Shown: positions 1 through 10,800 of the stretch, in pieces
Layout: every line of letters begins with the position of its first letter
Numbering within the stretch: position 1 is the first letter of the stretch
Origin: Rufibacter glacialis
GTDB taxonomy: Bacteria; Bacteroidota; Bacteroidia; Cytophagales; Hymenobacteraceae
Length of the DNA stretch: 64,000 nt
Direction of reading: 5' to 3'
Assembly: GCF_008271745.1 (NCBI RefSeq)
Contig: NZ_VKKZ01000022.1
Span: 124,001 to 188,000, forward strand
Program-made: the position numbers and the translations under genes
The notes under the pieces: model-generated
What the model saw: the letters and a program-made list of their open reading frames with translations, nothing else
What the model was told of the DNA's origin: nothing
The model's database searches: none

Positions 1-1
1 G

Positions 2-3000
2 AGCACCCTGGCTCCTTATGTAAAGAAATTCGATGGCACTTCCTGGGTGACCGTAGGTGCTGGTGCAGTTACTGCAACCGTTGCGGTTGGCGTAAGTTTG
101 GTATTAGACGAAACAGATGTTCCCTGGTTAGCATTTGTGAGCCAATCAACTCCTACTTCCACCACCGGAAATATGGCGCTCTTCCGGTACAGCAATGGCG
201 TCTGGGCATCTGCCACAGCCACCACCATAGGGGGCATCCGGCACACGAACATGGCCCTTAATGCAGCCAATAATCTGGCTATTGCTTACTTTAATACCGG
301 AAACTCCAACAGAGCTACCATCATTGTATACAATAAAACAGCCGGTACCTGGGGATCGCCCACGGCGCTTTCTTCCCGTGATGCTCCTAGTCTAAGCTTG
401 ACCAGAGATGTTTCAGGCAACCTGTACTGTTCTTTTATTGACAACATTGCCAGCACCTCCCGTTCACAAGCCAGGGTATTCAAACAGTTGGCAGGTGCTA
501 CTGCCTGGGCTGAATTAAGAGACCCAAATAATACGTTGGGAGGCATAGACGAGCCGGTGGGTAACCTGACGATTGCCTCTGGAAGTGAATTTCCCTTTGT
601 TGTGTACACCAAAACAAATTCAAGCGGGGTTTCTACCCCTATTGTCCGGGTGTACACCCCGCCGGCGGCCCCTGCCGTTCTTTCTACCACTGGTTTCAGT
701 GACATCACACCTACAACTGCGGTAGCGGGAGGTAACATAACCTCTGATGGCGGCTCAGCTATTACCGAACGCGGCGTGGTATACAGCACCAGTCCCAACC
801 CAACCACTGCCAATGCCAAGGTGGTTGCTTCTACAGCAGGTACCGGGCAATTTACCGTGAACCTTACCGGACTTGCTCCCTCCACCTTATATTATGTAAG
901 AGCCTATGCCATCAACGGGGGTACCACCTATGGCAACACCCTGCGCCTCAGCTCGCTTGCCCAGCCCGATGCCGTGGTGTCCGGGCCAAAGCAAATGGAG
1001 TTTCTGAACCGTGGCGTTGTGGCGGCCCGTACCTCCAGCACCAAGGTGTATGTAGGCTGGCGCCTGCTGGGCACAGATCCTTCGGCTATCGCCTTCAACG
1101 TGTACCGCGATGGGGTAAAACTAAACCCAACGCCCATCACCGCCTCCACTAATTTTGAGGATAATACCCCTGTGAATGGCACGTACACAGTGCGCCCTGT
1201 TCTGAACGGAAAGGAAGGCGCACCGTCTGCTCCGGTTTCGGTTTGGGCCAAGAATCAATTATCCCTTCCCCTGCAAATCCCAGCCGGAGGCACCACTCCA
1301 GATGGGGTAGCTTATACCTATTCGGCCAACGATTGCTCCGTGGGTGATGTAGACGGCGACGGTGAATACGAAATCTTCCTGAAGTGGGACCCCTCCAAGT
1401 TGAACCACAATTCAGGCGGTTATTCCGGTGATCAGATCATTGATTGCTATAAATTGAACGGTACCCATTTGTGGCGCATCAACCTGGGCAAGAACATCAA
1501 TGCCGGGCCGCATTTCACCCAGTTCATGGTCTATGACTTTGACGGAGACGGGAAGGCAGAGATCATCCTGAAGACCGCCGATGGCACAATGGATGGCATG
1601 GGTACCATCATTGGGGATGCTAATGTGGATCACCGCAACTCTGGTGGCTGGGTGCAAAAAGGCCCTGAATACCTGACGGTTTTCAACGGTCTAACCGGGG
1701 CAGCCATGGCTACTACCACCTATGAACCAGCCCGCGGCAATGTGACAGATTGGGGCGATAGCTATGGTAACCGGCAGGACCGTTTTGTGTCGGCGGTGGC
1801 TTATCTGGATGGTACCCGGCCCAGCCTGATCGTAGGCCGAGGGTATTATGACAAATTAGTAAGAGCTGCTTATGATTGGAGAGACGGGAAACTTACCCTG
1901 CGCTGGATCTTTGACAGCAAGGATGCCAGTGATCCCACTAACAACACCTTTTCAAGCCAGGGGAACCACCAGATGACCATAGGGGATGTGGACGGTGACG
2001 GGAAAGATGAGGTGATCAACGGTTCCAGTGCCATCAACGATGACGGTAAGCGCCTTTGGACCTGGGGCTATGGCCACGGGGATGCCCTGCACATGAGTGA
2101 CATGGATCCAGACCGCCCGGGACTGGAAATCTGGCAAAGCCTGGAGTCTCCCAGCCAATATGATACCTACGGGTTGCGGTTAAATGACGCCAAAACGAGC
2201 CAGACTATCTTTGGGGTGCCTACTACCGGTGACGTTGGTCGGGCCATGGCCGCCGATATTGACCCGGCGCACAAAGGCTATGAGATATGGGGCTCCTCCG
2301 GGAACCTGTACAACGTGAAAGGAGAGCAGATTGGCACCAGCAAGCCTAATTTCAATTTTGGGATCTGGTGGGACGGCGACCTAAGCCGCGAGCTCTTAGA
2401 CAAAAACGTACTGGACAAGTGGAATCCGGCCACTAAGTCCATGAACCGGCTTTTTACCATTTACCAGGCAGCGCCGGTCACCTCCAACAATGACAGCAAG
2501 GCCACGCCTGGTCTCACCGGCGACCTGTTGGGTGACTGGCGGGAGGAAATGATCTTCAGGACTTCAGATAACACGCAGCTCATATTATTTACCACCACCA
2601 TCCCTACTCAGCACCGGATTCCTACTTTGATGCATGACCCGCAGTACCGGACAGCAGTGGCCTGGCAGAATTCGGGCTACAACCAGCCGCCCCACCCAAG
2701 TTTCTACCTGGGTACTGATATGGAGGCTCCTACCATGGCTAACATTAAGGTCACTGATATGGTGGCACCTGAAGTTTCCAGCATCACAAGAGAGGCAGCT
2801 GCCCCGCAAGTCAGTAATGCTACTTCTGTTACCTACCGGGTTGATTTCTCCGAAGAGGTGTTGGGTGTGGATGTTTCTGATTTTACCCTTACGTCAACTG
2901 AAACCGCTGCCGGAGTCATTGAATCGGTGAGTGCAGGCTCAGGATCGTCCTTTGTCGTAACCGTTGGTAATATCACAGGAGACGGCACCCTGCGCCTGAA

Positions 3001-4333
3001 TGTGAACAGCAGCAACACGGGCATCACAGACGAAGCCAATAATCCTTTGGGCGAAGGTTATGCCAAGGGAGAGATCTATACCTTTGATCATACCGCCCCA
3101 ACCCTGACCGCTGTGACCATTGCTTCTAGCAACGCTACACCTGCGCTAGCCAAAGAAGGCGATGTGGTTGCCTTGACCTTCACGGCTTCGGAAGTTGTCA
3201 CCAATCTGAAGGTAACCGTTGCTGGCAAAGTAGGGTCAGTCACGGCAATGGAAAATAATCAGTTTAGCGCCTCTTTTCCCTTAACCAATGCCGAAGCGGA
3301 GGGCCTGGTACCCTTTACTATTCATTTTGAAGATGAGGTAGGCAATGCAGGGATTTTGGTAACTGCCACAACCGATGCCAGTACCGTTACCTATGATCGG
3401 ACCAAACCAACCTTGTCTTCTGTGGCTATCTCGTCTGGCAATCATAATCTGGGGTATGCCAAAGAGGGAGATGTTATCACCCTGAACTTCACCGCCTCAG
3501 AAAGTACCGAGACTCCTAGGGTAACCATAGCCGGCAACCCGGTGCCTCCCACGGCTGGGGTCACTAATAGTTACACTGCCTCCTACATTATGACCGCCGC
3601 TGATGCGGAAGGACAGGTTGCTTTTACCATTGATTTCCAAGACCAAAGTGGGAATATGGGAACGCAGGTGACCACCACTACCAATGGAAGCAGCGTTGCT
3701 TATGACCGCACGGCTCCGGTGATCACCAAAGCTTCTGTCAATAAGCCAAAGTTAATGGTACCGAACCATACCTTGGAAGACATCAAAGTAAGCTATGTAG
3801 TCACCGACAGGAATAATGTGAACGTGGTGCTGTCTGTCACCAGCAATGAGCCCGAAAATGGTGTAGGCGATGGTAATACAGGCCCAGATATGGAAATAGT
3901 GAATGAACACCAGGTAAGGCTTCGGGCAGAACGCTCCGGAACAGGCAATGGCCGCATCTACACCATTACTATAACAGCTACTGATATAGCAGGAAATATT
4001 AGTACCCAAGCCTTAACGGTTACGGTACCACTCCACCACGGTGTGTCTCCAATATCCAATTCAGGCGCTGCAGCAGCCCTGCTGGAGGAGAGGGATTTTC
4101 AAATTTCGGCCTATCCTAATCCGGCGACTGACTTCTTCAACCTCCAGGTTAAAAGCAGGAATCCTACGCCCATCACCTTGATCATCACTGATGCTGCGGG
4201 CCGGCTTATTGAGGAGAAAAGAGGTGTGGCTGCCAACAGCAAACTGCTGATTGGACACGCCTACCTACCGGGGGTTTATTATGTGCAGGCAATCCAGGGA
4301 AATGAAAGGTCTGTTCTGAAACTTGTGAAATAA
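2..4333 (+). CDS. Rhamnogalacturonan lyase PL11, multidomain, T9SS-secreted (5' end outside window)
   Basis: The open frame runs in from the window edge; 1443 residues are visible and the true start lies upstream. A beta-rich N-terminal part is followed by a fibronectin-III-like domain (about nt 665-965). The PL11 lyase propeller covers about nt 994-2750: it opens with QMEFLNRG and carries repeated calcium-binding-like DVDGDGEYEI, DFDGDGKAEI and DVDGDGKDEV motifs. Three Ig-like domains (about nt 2760-4020) follow, and the last 80 residues (AYPNPATDFF to the end) form a type A T9SS sorting domain. PL11 enzymes cleave the GalA-Rha backbone of RG-I by beta-elimination. The T9SS tail implies export across the outer membrane, with release or surface attachment. 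A second, compact PL11 lies at 43258. The family call is secure; endo versus exo action cannot be read from the sequence. Confidence 0.93.
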   Translation, partial: STLAPYVKKFDGTSWVTVGAGAVTATVAVGVSLVLDETDVPWLAFVSQSTPTSTTGNMALFRYSNGVWASATATTIGGIRHTNMALNAANNLAIAYFNTGNSNRATIIVYNKTAGTWGSPTALSSRDAPSLSLTRDVSGNLYCSFIDNIASTSRSQARVFKQLAGATAWAELRDPNNTLGGIDEPVGNLTIASGSEFPFVVYTKTNSSGVSTPIVRVYTPPAAPAVLSTTGFSDITPTTAVAGGNITSDGGSAITERGVVYSTSPNPTTANAKVVASTAGTGQFTVNLTGLAPSTLYYVRAYAINGGTTYGNTLRLSSLAQPDAVVSGPKQMEFLNRGVVAARTSSTKVYVGWRLLGTDPSAIAFNVYRDGVKLNPTPITASTNFEDNTPVNGTYTVRPVLNGKEGAPSAPVSVWAKNQLSLPLQIPAGGTTPDGVAYTYSANDCSVGDVDGDGEYEIFLKWDPSKLNHNSGGYSGDQIIDCYKLNGTHLWRINLGKNINAGPHFTQFMVYDFDGDGKAEIILKTADGTMDGMGTIIGDANVDHRNSGGWVQKGPEYLTVFNGLTGAAMATTTYEPARGNVTDWGDSYGNRQDRFVSAVAYLDGTRPSLIVGRGYYDKLVRAAYDWRDGKLTLRWIFDSKDASDPTNNTFSSQGNHQMTIGDVDGDGKDEVINGSSAINDDGKRLWTWGYGHGDALHMSDMDPDRPGLEIWQSLESPSQYDTYGLRLNDAKTSQTIFGVPTTGDVGRAMAADIDPAHKGYEIWGSSGNLYNVKGEQIGTSKPNFNFGIWWDGDLSRELLDKNVLDKWNPATKSMNRLFTIYQAAPVTSNNDSKATPGLTGDLLGDWREEMIFRTSDNTQLILFTTTIPTQHRIPTLMHDPQYRTAVAWQNSGYNQPPHPSFYLGTDMEAPTMANIKVTDMVAPEVSSITREAAAPQVSNATSVTYRVDFSEEVLGVDVSDFTLTSTETAAGVIESVSAGSGSSFVVTVGNITGDGTLRLNVNSSNTGITDEANNPLGEGYAKGEIYTFDHTAPTLTAVTIASSNATPALAKEGDVVALTFTASEVVTNLKVTVAGKVGSVTAMENNQFSASFPLTNAEAEGLVPFTIHFEDEVGNAGILVTATTDASTVTYDRTKPTLSSVAISSGNHNLGYAKEGDVITLNFTASESTETPRVTIAGNPVPPTAGVTNSYTASYIMTAADAEGQVAFTIDFQDQSGNMGTQVTTTTNGSSVAYDRTAPVITKASVNKPKLMVPNHTLEDIKVSYVVTDRNNVNVVLSVTSNEPENGVGDGNTGPDMEIVNEHQVRLRAERSGTGNGRIYTITITATDIAGNISTQALTVTVPLHHGVSPISNSGAAAALLEERDFQISAYPNPATDFFNLQVKSRNPTPITLIITDAAGRLIEEKRGVAANSKLLIGHAYLPGVYYVQAIQGNERSVLKLVK

Positions 4334-4442
4334 GCTCGGTTTTATGGGTATTTGCCTCCTTTTTTAAAACTGCTTTGAAAGGCAGGAAAGGTTCTAAAGT
4401 AGGAGGCGCTCAAAACGAATAGGAGAGGCCAAATAACAGATT

Positions 4443-4501
4443 ACTTCAACAGGCCGCCTCCGGTGCTCTAAGTTAAAGCACCGGAGGCGGCCTGTTGAAG
4501 T
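4443..4501 (+). terminator. Strong hairpin terminator after PL11 gene
   Basis: A perfect 25-bp inverted repeat (4443-4467 with 4477-4501) encloses a 9-nt loop 110 bp after the PL11 stop. The stem core is GC-rich. There is no long U-tract, so it may also act as an RNA-stabilising hairpin. Confidence 0.75.
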
Positions 4502-4896
4502 TAAAATGATAAAACTCCTGTACCAGGTAGTATGCCTTTAGGTTAGAACCATACTACTTAAGGCTGGACTTTAAGGTCGTCACCAGAACTCTTAGGTGGG
4601 ACCAGAAGAAATCAAAAGCCCATTGATCAGGATTTTAATGGTCTTTTTTCTAAAACTGCTCTGAAACAGCTAAAGGGTTCTTTTTCCAACCTAACCGCAT
4701 TGGCCCTTAGTAGAAGGTGAGGAAAAAATAAGATAACAAGATTTTTAAGGATTCCTCTGCGCTACAATTTATAAAGTCAGAGGTCTAAGGATTGGAAGAT
4801 TTTCAAAATTCGGCGGTTTTTTTCTCTAAACGGTAATACTTGACGGATGAGGAGCAATGAAAAAGAAAGAATAATAAACGGAAAGCAAGACAGAGC

Positions 4897-4940
4897 AGGA
4901 CAGAGCAGGATAGTTGGTTCCGGCCTACTCATTAGCTTTA
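4897..4940 (+). promoter_or_regulatory. Regulon promoter A: direct-repeat activator site plus -7 box
   Basis: CAGGACAGAGCAGGATAG at 4897-4914 matches the six-member motif consensus. TAGCTTTA at 4933-4940 fits the Bacteroidota -7 box TAnnTTTG, with an 18-nt gap where the other five copies have 19. It faces the FAS1/SusCD operon that starts at 5566. The distance to that gene is unusually long. Confidence 0.6.
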
Positions 4941-5143
4941 TAACATTAATACTAAATAAAATAACAAAACTATCCCCACCAAAGAAATTTGCATATATGG
5001 CCAAACTCTACTAATCTAATTCTTACCTCATTTAGGCAAGGTAACTCACGTAGCCCCAGTCTAAAACCTACAGAGGTCACCTAAACATTTAGGCAGGGAA
5101 AATCAACAAAAGGTGCTGGTATTCAGTGGGATGCCTGCCTTAT

Positions 5144-5396
5144 GGTACTGACATGGACGGTGTTCCAAGGATGCCTTTGGCAGAATGTCCACCTCGCTAG
5201 GTAGTACCCAGTCTTAGCTGCCCTATTCCTCTTTTGATCGTGCAACTAAAGCGAAGTGCTCGCTTCTAGTTTAACAGAATCTGCGCCCTGGTAAGGGAGG
5301 AGGTCAATTTTACCGGCCAAGGCCTTTGGCAAAAAGGGGGGATAAATAAGAGTTTAAAGCTATAGCATTAAATTTCAGGGAATTAGTATTTCCCTG
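5144..5396 (+). promoter_or_regulatory. Structured leader RNA region before FAS1/SusCD operon
   Basis: A nested hairpin at 5144-5208 pairs GGTACT with AGTACC, TGGAC with GTCCA, and CCAAGG with CCTTTGG. A second hairpin at 5244-5271 pairs AACTA with TAGTT and AGCGA with TCGCT. A third at 5376-5396 pairs CAGGGAA with TTCCCTG. All lie between predicted promoter A and the first gene. No known riboswitch was recognised. That the leader has a function is inferred. Confidence 0.35.
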
Positions 5397-5565
5397 TATT
5401 GGAATAAAACTAGGAAAATAGTCTAAGCACTGACTTTTTAGCTCCTAAAATAGAATGCGATTTTAAACAGTGGCTTTTCTGGGGAAGGTGGTTCTTTACC
5501 TGCTTAAGCCAACAAGGGTGGTAGACCATACCACAAAATGGAAGCCTGATTCATTTACTGTTACT

Positions 5566-7800
5566 ATGACCAAATCTGTAAAAGTCTTCATGTACTTGCT
5601 GTCATTATTAGTTTTTCTGACTAATTGTGATGACAAAGAGGAATATTATGCCAGGCCTGAAAACCTTGAGCCCGCTATTTACAAGCAATTAGAGGATAGG
5701 GGTAATTTTAAAAACTTTTTAGCCTTGATTGATAAGGCTGAGTACAAGAATATTCTTAGTGCTGCCGGTTATTGGACCCTTTTTGCCCCAAATGACCAGG
5801 CATTTGTGAAGTACTTTGCGGAAACAGGTATTTCTGGGGTAGACGCCATCTCCACCGAAACAGCCCGGCAGATAGTTTCCTATGCCTTGGTATATAATGC
5901 TTTCATGACCGACCGGCTGGATGATTATCAGGCCAATGTAGGTTGGACGGTAGATCAGGCCTTTAAGCGCAGAAGTGCCTATTACAAAGGGGTCTATACC
6001 GGTTCCGCGAAAATAGGAACCCAGGTAGTGGCCAATCAACATATCATTTCCGGCAACAGGACCGGAAACTTTGTATTCACCGATAACAACAATAAATACC
6101 TTCCCTACTTTACGCAGATCTTTTTCGCCAAGCAACAGCTTTCGGCTACAGATTATAATTTCTTTTACCCTGGCAGCAACTGGAACGGGAACCTACATGT
6201 GGCAAACGCCCAGGTGGTTACCCCCAATATTATTTCTGAGAATGGCGTGATTCATGAAATTGATCAAGTGATCCTCCCGCTGGCAAACATAGAAGAACAC
6301 CTGGCCAGCAAATCAGAATACAGCGTTTTCAGGGGACTTTTTGAAAAGTACATGGTTTACTACCAGGAAAACGCAGAGGCAACGGCCCGCAACAAGGTAT
6401 TAACCGGTTCGGCCAACCCAGTGTACGCTAAGATCTATGATGGGCAATTGGAGTTTGCCTTGAATGATGAAGGGTTTGAAGTACGTGGTGCCAACCGCCT
6501 GAATAATGAAGGGCAGACCAATACCTACACCATTTATGCTCCCCGGAATGAGGTAGTCACCAATTATATTAACAGAGTACTTCTTCAGCATTATACATCA
6601 CTGGATGAGATGCCGGTTGAGATCATCCGTGATTTCTTGAATGCCCATATGTTCCCTTCGGCGGTATGGCCTTCTAAATTCAGGCAGGCTCCTCTTAAAA
6701 CCAGCGAACAGGCCAGAATGGACCCTAGCAGCAACGTGGTAGAGGCAAAAATGCTGAGTAATGGGTTCTTCTACGGGACCAATAAAGTGCAGGAAGCCAA
6801 TGTTTTCCATACCGTTTATGGAAAAGCGTACCTGGATCCCAAGTATTCCATGATGATCAGGGCTTTGGCCGGTTATAAAGAAAGCCTCAACCTGCCAAAC
6901 GTGAAGTATACCCTGTTCCTGATCTCTGACCAGGTGTTAACGGCCGCCGGATTCTCCTGGGATACCCGTTTCAATTACTGGGTGTATACTCCGCCTACCG
7001 GAGGGGCCACCATTACAGGTGCCCCGGCTTCTGTCCGCCTGCAAAGAATCATAGACCAACATATTGTTCCGGCCGGGGAAAACCAGAACAGGATTTACAG
7101 TGACCTCACTGGGGACGGCATTATCAAGACCTTTAGTGAAGAGTACATCAAATACAACAATAAGAAAGTATTTGCTGCCGGTAATGTAGACAGAAACGAA
7201 GTAGTTAACCTAACCGGGCCAGTAGAAGCCAGCAATGGGGTGGTCTATTACGTTGACCGTATCCTGAACTTCTCTGAGCTGAAAGTGAGTCAGCACATCG
7301 CGGCTAATCCTAATTTCTCCCATTTTAATAGTTACCTCAGAGGTTCCACCATCATGTTTGATGCGTCTACCAATGATGTAAAAGGAACAACCGTAGGAAC
7401 GCCCTATACTTACCTCATTCCTACCAACGCCGCCATACAACAGGCCGTGAAAGATGGTCTTCTTCCGGGTACTGTAGCAACAGGAGTGCCTAATTTCAAC
7501 CCTGCTACTCAAACCCAAGAGCAACGTGATCAGGTAGCCAGGTTTATCCAGTACCATATCATTGCCAAAGAACAGGTGCCGGTGAAAGACCAGCCTGAGG
7601 ACCCGAGAGGGTATGAAACTCTATTCCAAAGTATTAGTGGCAATATAGGTACAGTAGGTGTTTCTTATGTGGGCGGGCAAATGGTGATCACAGATGCCTT
7701 TAACAGGAAAGCGAATGTCATCAAGGCAAACAGCAATGTTTTGTCAAATAGAGCCATCATTCACCAGCTTGACAACTACTTACGGTACCGCGACAATTAA
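5566..7800 (+). CDS. FAS1 (fasciclin)-domain surface lipoprotein, four repeats
   Basis: The start ATG at 5566 was chosen because it opens a clean lipoprotein signal (LVFLTNC, lipidated Cys21) followed by acidic DDKEE, as in surface-exported Bacteroidota lipoproteins. A longer in-frame opening from 5470 would bury that signal. The 744 residues contain about four FAS1-like domains (roughly 45-245, 255-425, 430-580, 585-744), shown by motifs such as YWTLFAPNDQAF, NGVIHEIDQVILP, YLIPTNAAI and RAIIHQLDNYL. FAS1 domains mediate adhesion or binding. Its place immediately before SusC (28-bp gap) suggests a surface partner of the transporter, in the role usually taken by SusE/F-type glycan-binding lipoproteins. 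That role is inferred; no enzyme motif is seen. Confidence 0.85.
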   Translation: MTKSVKVFMYLLSLLVFLTNCDDKEEYYARPENLEPAIYKQLEDRGNFKNFLALIDKAEYKNILSAAGYWTLFAPNDQAFVKYFAETGISGVDAISTETARQIVSYALVYNAFMTDRLDDYQANVGWTVDQAFKRRSAYYKGVYTGSAKIGTQVVANQHIISGNRTGNFVFTDNNNKYLPYFTQIFFAKQQLSATDYNFFYPGSNWNGNLHVANAQVVTPNIISENGVIHEIDQVILPLANIEEHLASKSEYSVFRGLFEKYMVYYQENAEATARNKVLTGSANPVYAKIYDGQLEFALNDEGFEVRGANRLNNEGQTNTYTIYAPRNEVVTNYINRVLLQHYTSLDEMPVEIIRDFLNAHMFPSAVWPSKFRQAPLKTSEQARMDPSSNVVEAKMLSNGFFYGTNKVQEANVFHTVYGKAYLDPKYSMMIRALAGYKESLNLPNVKYTLFLISDQVLTAAGFSWDTRFNYWVYTPPTGGATITGAPASVRLQRIIDQHIVPAGENQNRIYSDLTGDGIIKTFSEEYIKYNNKKVFAAGNVDRNEVVNLTGPVEASNGVVYYVDRILNFSELKVSQHIAANPNFSHFNSYLRGSTIMFDASTNDVKGTTVGTPYTYLIPTNAAIQQAVKDGLLPGTVATGVPNFNPATQTQEQRDQVARFIQYHIIAKEQVPVKDQPEDPRGYETLFQSISGNIGTVGVSYVGGQMVITDAFNRKANVIKANSNVLSNRAIIHQLDNYLRYRDN

Positions 7801-7828
7801 GAATTTCGGTAATCTATAGATTATACAT

Positions 7829-10800
7829 ATGAAAAGAGTTTTAGGGAATTTCTCTTGTTTCATTCTAACGGTGGTTTTTGTCTGCTGCGGTATGGTGGCC
7901 AAAGCCCAGCCAGGGCAGACCATTGTTAGGGGAACGGTGACGGACAGAGCAACCAAAGAGCCACTGATTGGGGTGTCTGTGTATGAGATAGATAGCGAGA
8001 ACCGGACCCTGGGCGGAGTAAGCACCGACATCAACGGAGGGTATGCTCTTAGAATGAGAGACCCCCAGCATAGGGTAATGGTCTCCTACATAGGCTATAA
8101 GAACTTCTCCTTCACGGTGAACAACCGGTCTGTGGTCAATGTGCCTCTGGAGTCTACATCCAATATGCTGAACACGGTGGAGGTGATCTCTCAGCAAAAA
8201 ACAAACACGGGGATGATGGACGTGGACACCCGAAACCAGACCTCAGCTATCAGCACCATTGATGCTTCCAAATTGGCGGAATTACCTGCTGCCTCTATAG
8301 ATGAAGCTTTGCAAGGCCGTTTGGCAGGGGTGGACATTGTGGCCAGCACCGGTGACCCAGGAGCAGGGATGCAGATCCGTATCCGGGGTACCTCTTCCAT
8401 CAACTCCTCTTCTGAGCCATTGATTGTGGTAGACGGCATGCCATATGATATAGAGATTGCCTCTGACTTCAACTTTGCCACGGCAGATGAGCAGGGATAT
8501 GCCCAGCTCCTGAACATTGCCCCTTCAGACATCAAAGAGATTTCAGTTCTGAAAGATGCGGCGGCTACCGCCATTTGGGGTGCCAGGGCTTCCAATGGGG
8601 TACTCGTGATCACTACTAAAAGAGGTAGAATTGGAAAACCAGCCTTAAACTATACCTTCAGGGGATCAGTTACCAAACAGCCTGATGCGCTCCCCATGCT
8701 GACTGGAGACCAGTACTCCCAGTACATTCCGGAGGCTTTCATGAATAGAACGGGAACTCCTCTCAGACCAGATGTGAAAGAATTCCAGTATGATCCTAAA
8801 GATCCTTACTGGTACCACAACTACAATAAAAACACCAACTGGATAGATGAAATCACGCAGTTAGGTCATATCCAGGACCACAACATTTCCTTATCTGGGG
8901 GTGGTGACAAAGCCAGATACTACACTTCCCTGGGCTTCTTCAAGCAGGCAGGTACCACCATTGGCACAGACCTTTCCCGCATATCTGCCCGGATCAACCT
9001 GGATTTTACTGTATCAGACAGAATCAGGTTCAAAACAGACCTTTCCTATACGCACCTGGACAACAACCAGAACTACACCAACACCATCAGAAGTGTGGCT
9101 TATAACAAGATGCCCAACATGAGTGTGTATGAGTACAATGAATTTGGAGAGCGCACACCTAACTATTTCTCACCGGCCAACAACATTCAGGGGGGCTATA
9201 TAGGAACGGATAACCCAAATCGTGGTGCCGGTACTTTCAACCCGGTGGCAATGGCACGGGAAGGCATTAACCGGCAGCTAGGGGAACGTATCATCCCTAA
9301 ATTCAACCTGCAGTATGATGTGTTACCAGGTGTTTTGCTGGCCACTTCTGATATCCAGTTCGATATCAATAACAGCAAAACAAAAATGTTCTTGCCCCAG
9401 ACCGCAACCGGCCGTCCCTGGACAGAAACCACCGTAAACCGCGCCTCAGACTCAGACAATGACAGGTTCAGTGTGAATACCAAAACAAACCTGCTCTATA
9501 CGCCCAGATTGGGCGACAATCATAACCTGCAGGGGGTCTTCTCCTTCATGACCTTTGATGCCAAAAATGAAGGATTTGGCGTGATGAGCTCCAACACTGC
9601 TTCTGCTTACCTGCAAGACCCGTCCGTTCCCGCCAGGATCCAGGGGAATGAGCACCGGTTAGGCTCCTCCTCTTCCCAAACCAGAAGCGTGGGGGCCTTG
9701 CTTTCCGCCCAGTACGGGTACCTGGACCGCTATATCGTGAACGTGAGTGTTCGCCGCGACGGAAGTTCAAGATTCGGGGAAAACAACCGGTATGGAACCT
9801 TTCCTTCCGTCTCCGGACGCTGGAGAGTATCTGGCGAGACCTTCATGCAGGGGGTAACCTTCATCAATGACCTGAGCATAAGAGGCAGTTACGGGGCAAG
9901 CGGTAATGAGCCGCGGGCCGCCTACGGGCACTATGACCTGTATGAAAACTACAACTACAATTACCTGGGAATGGCTGGTTTGTACCAGTCTACCATGAAA
10001 TTGAAAAACCTGAAGTGGGAGCAGGTATTGCAGTCAAACATTGGAATTAACCTGATCATGATGGACCAGCGGGTTTCCATTGACGCGGATATCTATAAAA
10101 GACGCACGAAGGACATGTTCTTCCAGGACCTGCTGATTTCATCTATCACAGGCTTTACTGATATAGACATGAACGTGGGCACCATGGACAACATGGGCTG
10201 GGAGGTAGGGTTAAATTTGACGGCCTATAGAACAAAAGACCTCACCGTTGACTTTGGCCTGAACCTGTCCCAGAATCAGAACATGATCAGGGAGATATCA
10301 GAGTTTTACCCGCGTGAAAGAGGGAATTTGAATGCCAACGGAAACTACCTGATCACCATTCAGGAAAACAACCCATTTGGTTCTTTCTATGGCTACCGGT
10401 ATAAAGGCGTCTACAAAGATGCAGAGGCAACCATTGCGAAAGACAAAAACGGGAATGCCATTGTAGGACCTAACGGTCAGGTAGTACCCATGCGCTTTGG
10501 CTATCCTTCCCTTGATTATGTATTTCAGCCTGGTGATGCCATCTATGAAGACATCAACCATGATGGCAACATAGACTATAAAGATGTTGTGTATCTGGGC
10601 AATGCCAACCCCAAGCTTACCGGCGGTTTTGGTCCTACCATCAAGTACAAGAACTGGAGATTGAACATGTTCTTCAACTTCAGATACAAGTATGACATTG
10701 TCAACCAGACCAAGATGTATACGGAGAATATGTATGATTTCTCCAACCAGAGCACTGCTATCCTGAGAAGATGGAGACGCTCCGGAGACGTTACAGACAT

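Larger units (their letters stand above)
4334..5565. other. 1.2-kb intergenic region with terminator, regulated promoter and long leader
   Basis: No convincing gene is seen. The stretch holds a strong hairpin (4443-4501) after the PL11 gene, two TTTTCTnAAAA-type recurrent elements (4358-4380 and 4641-4667), a regulon-type promoter (4897-4940), and downstream hairpins at 5144-5208, 5244-5271 and 5376-5396. If the promoter call is right, the next gene has a leader of about 620 nt. Confidence 0.6.

Noticed and set aside
2..4333. Apparent N-terminal truncation of the first PL11 protein
   Set aside because: The frame is open to the very first bases, so the missing start is due to the window edge and not to a broken gene.
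4891..4910. Exact 10-bp tandem duplication ACAGAGCAGG x2, taken first for a microsatellite
   Set aside because: It is part of the direct-repeat regulatory motif that recurs at five other promoters with the same spacing, so an activator site explains it better.
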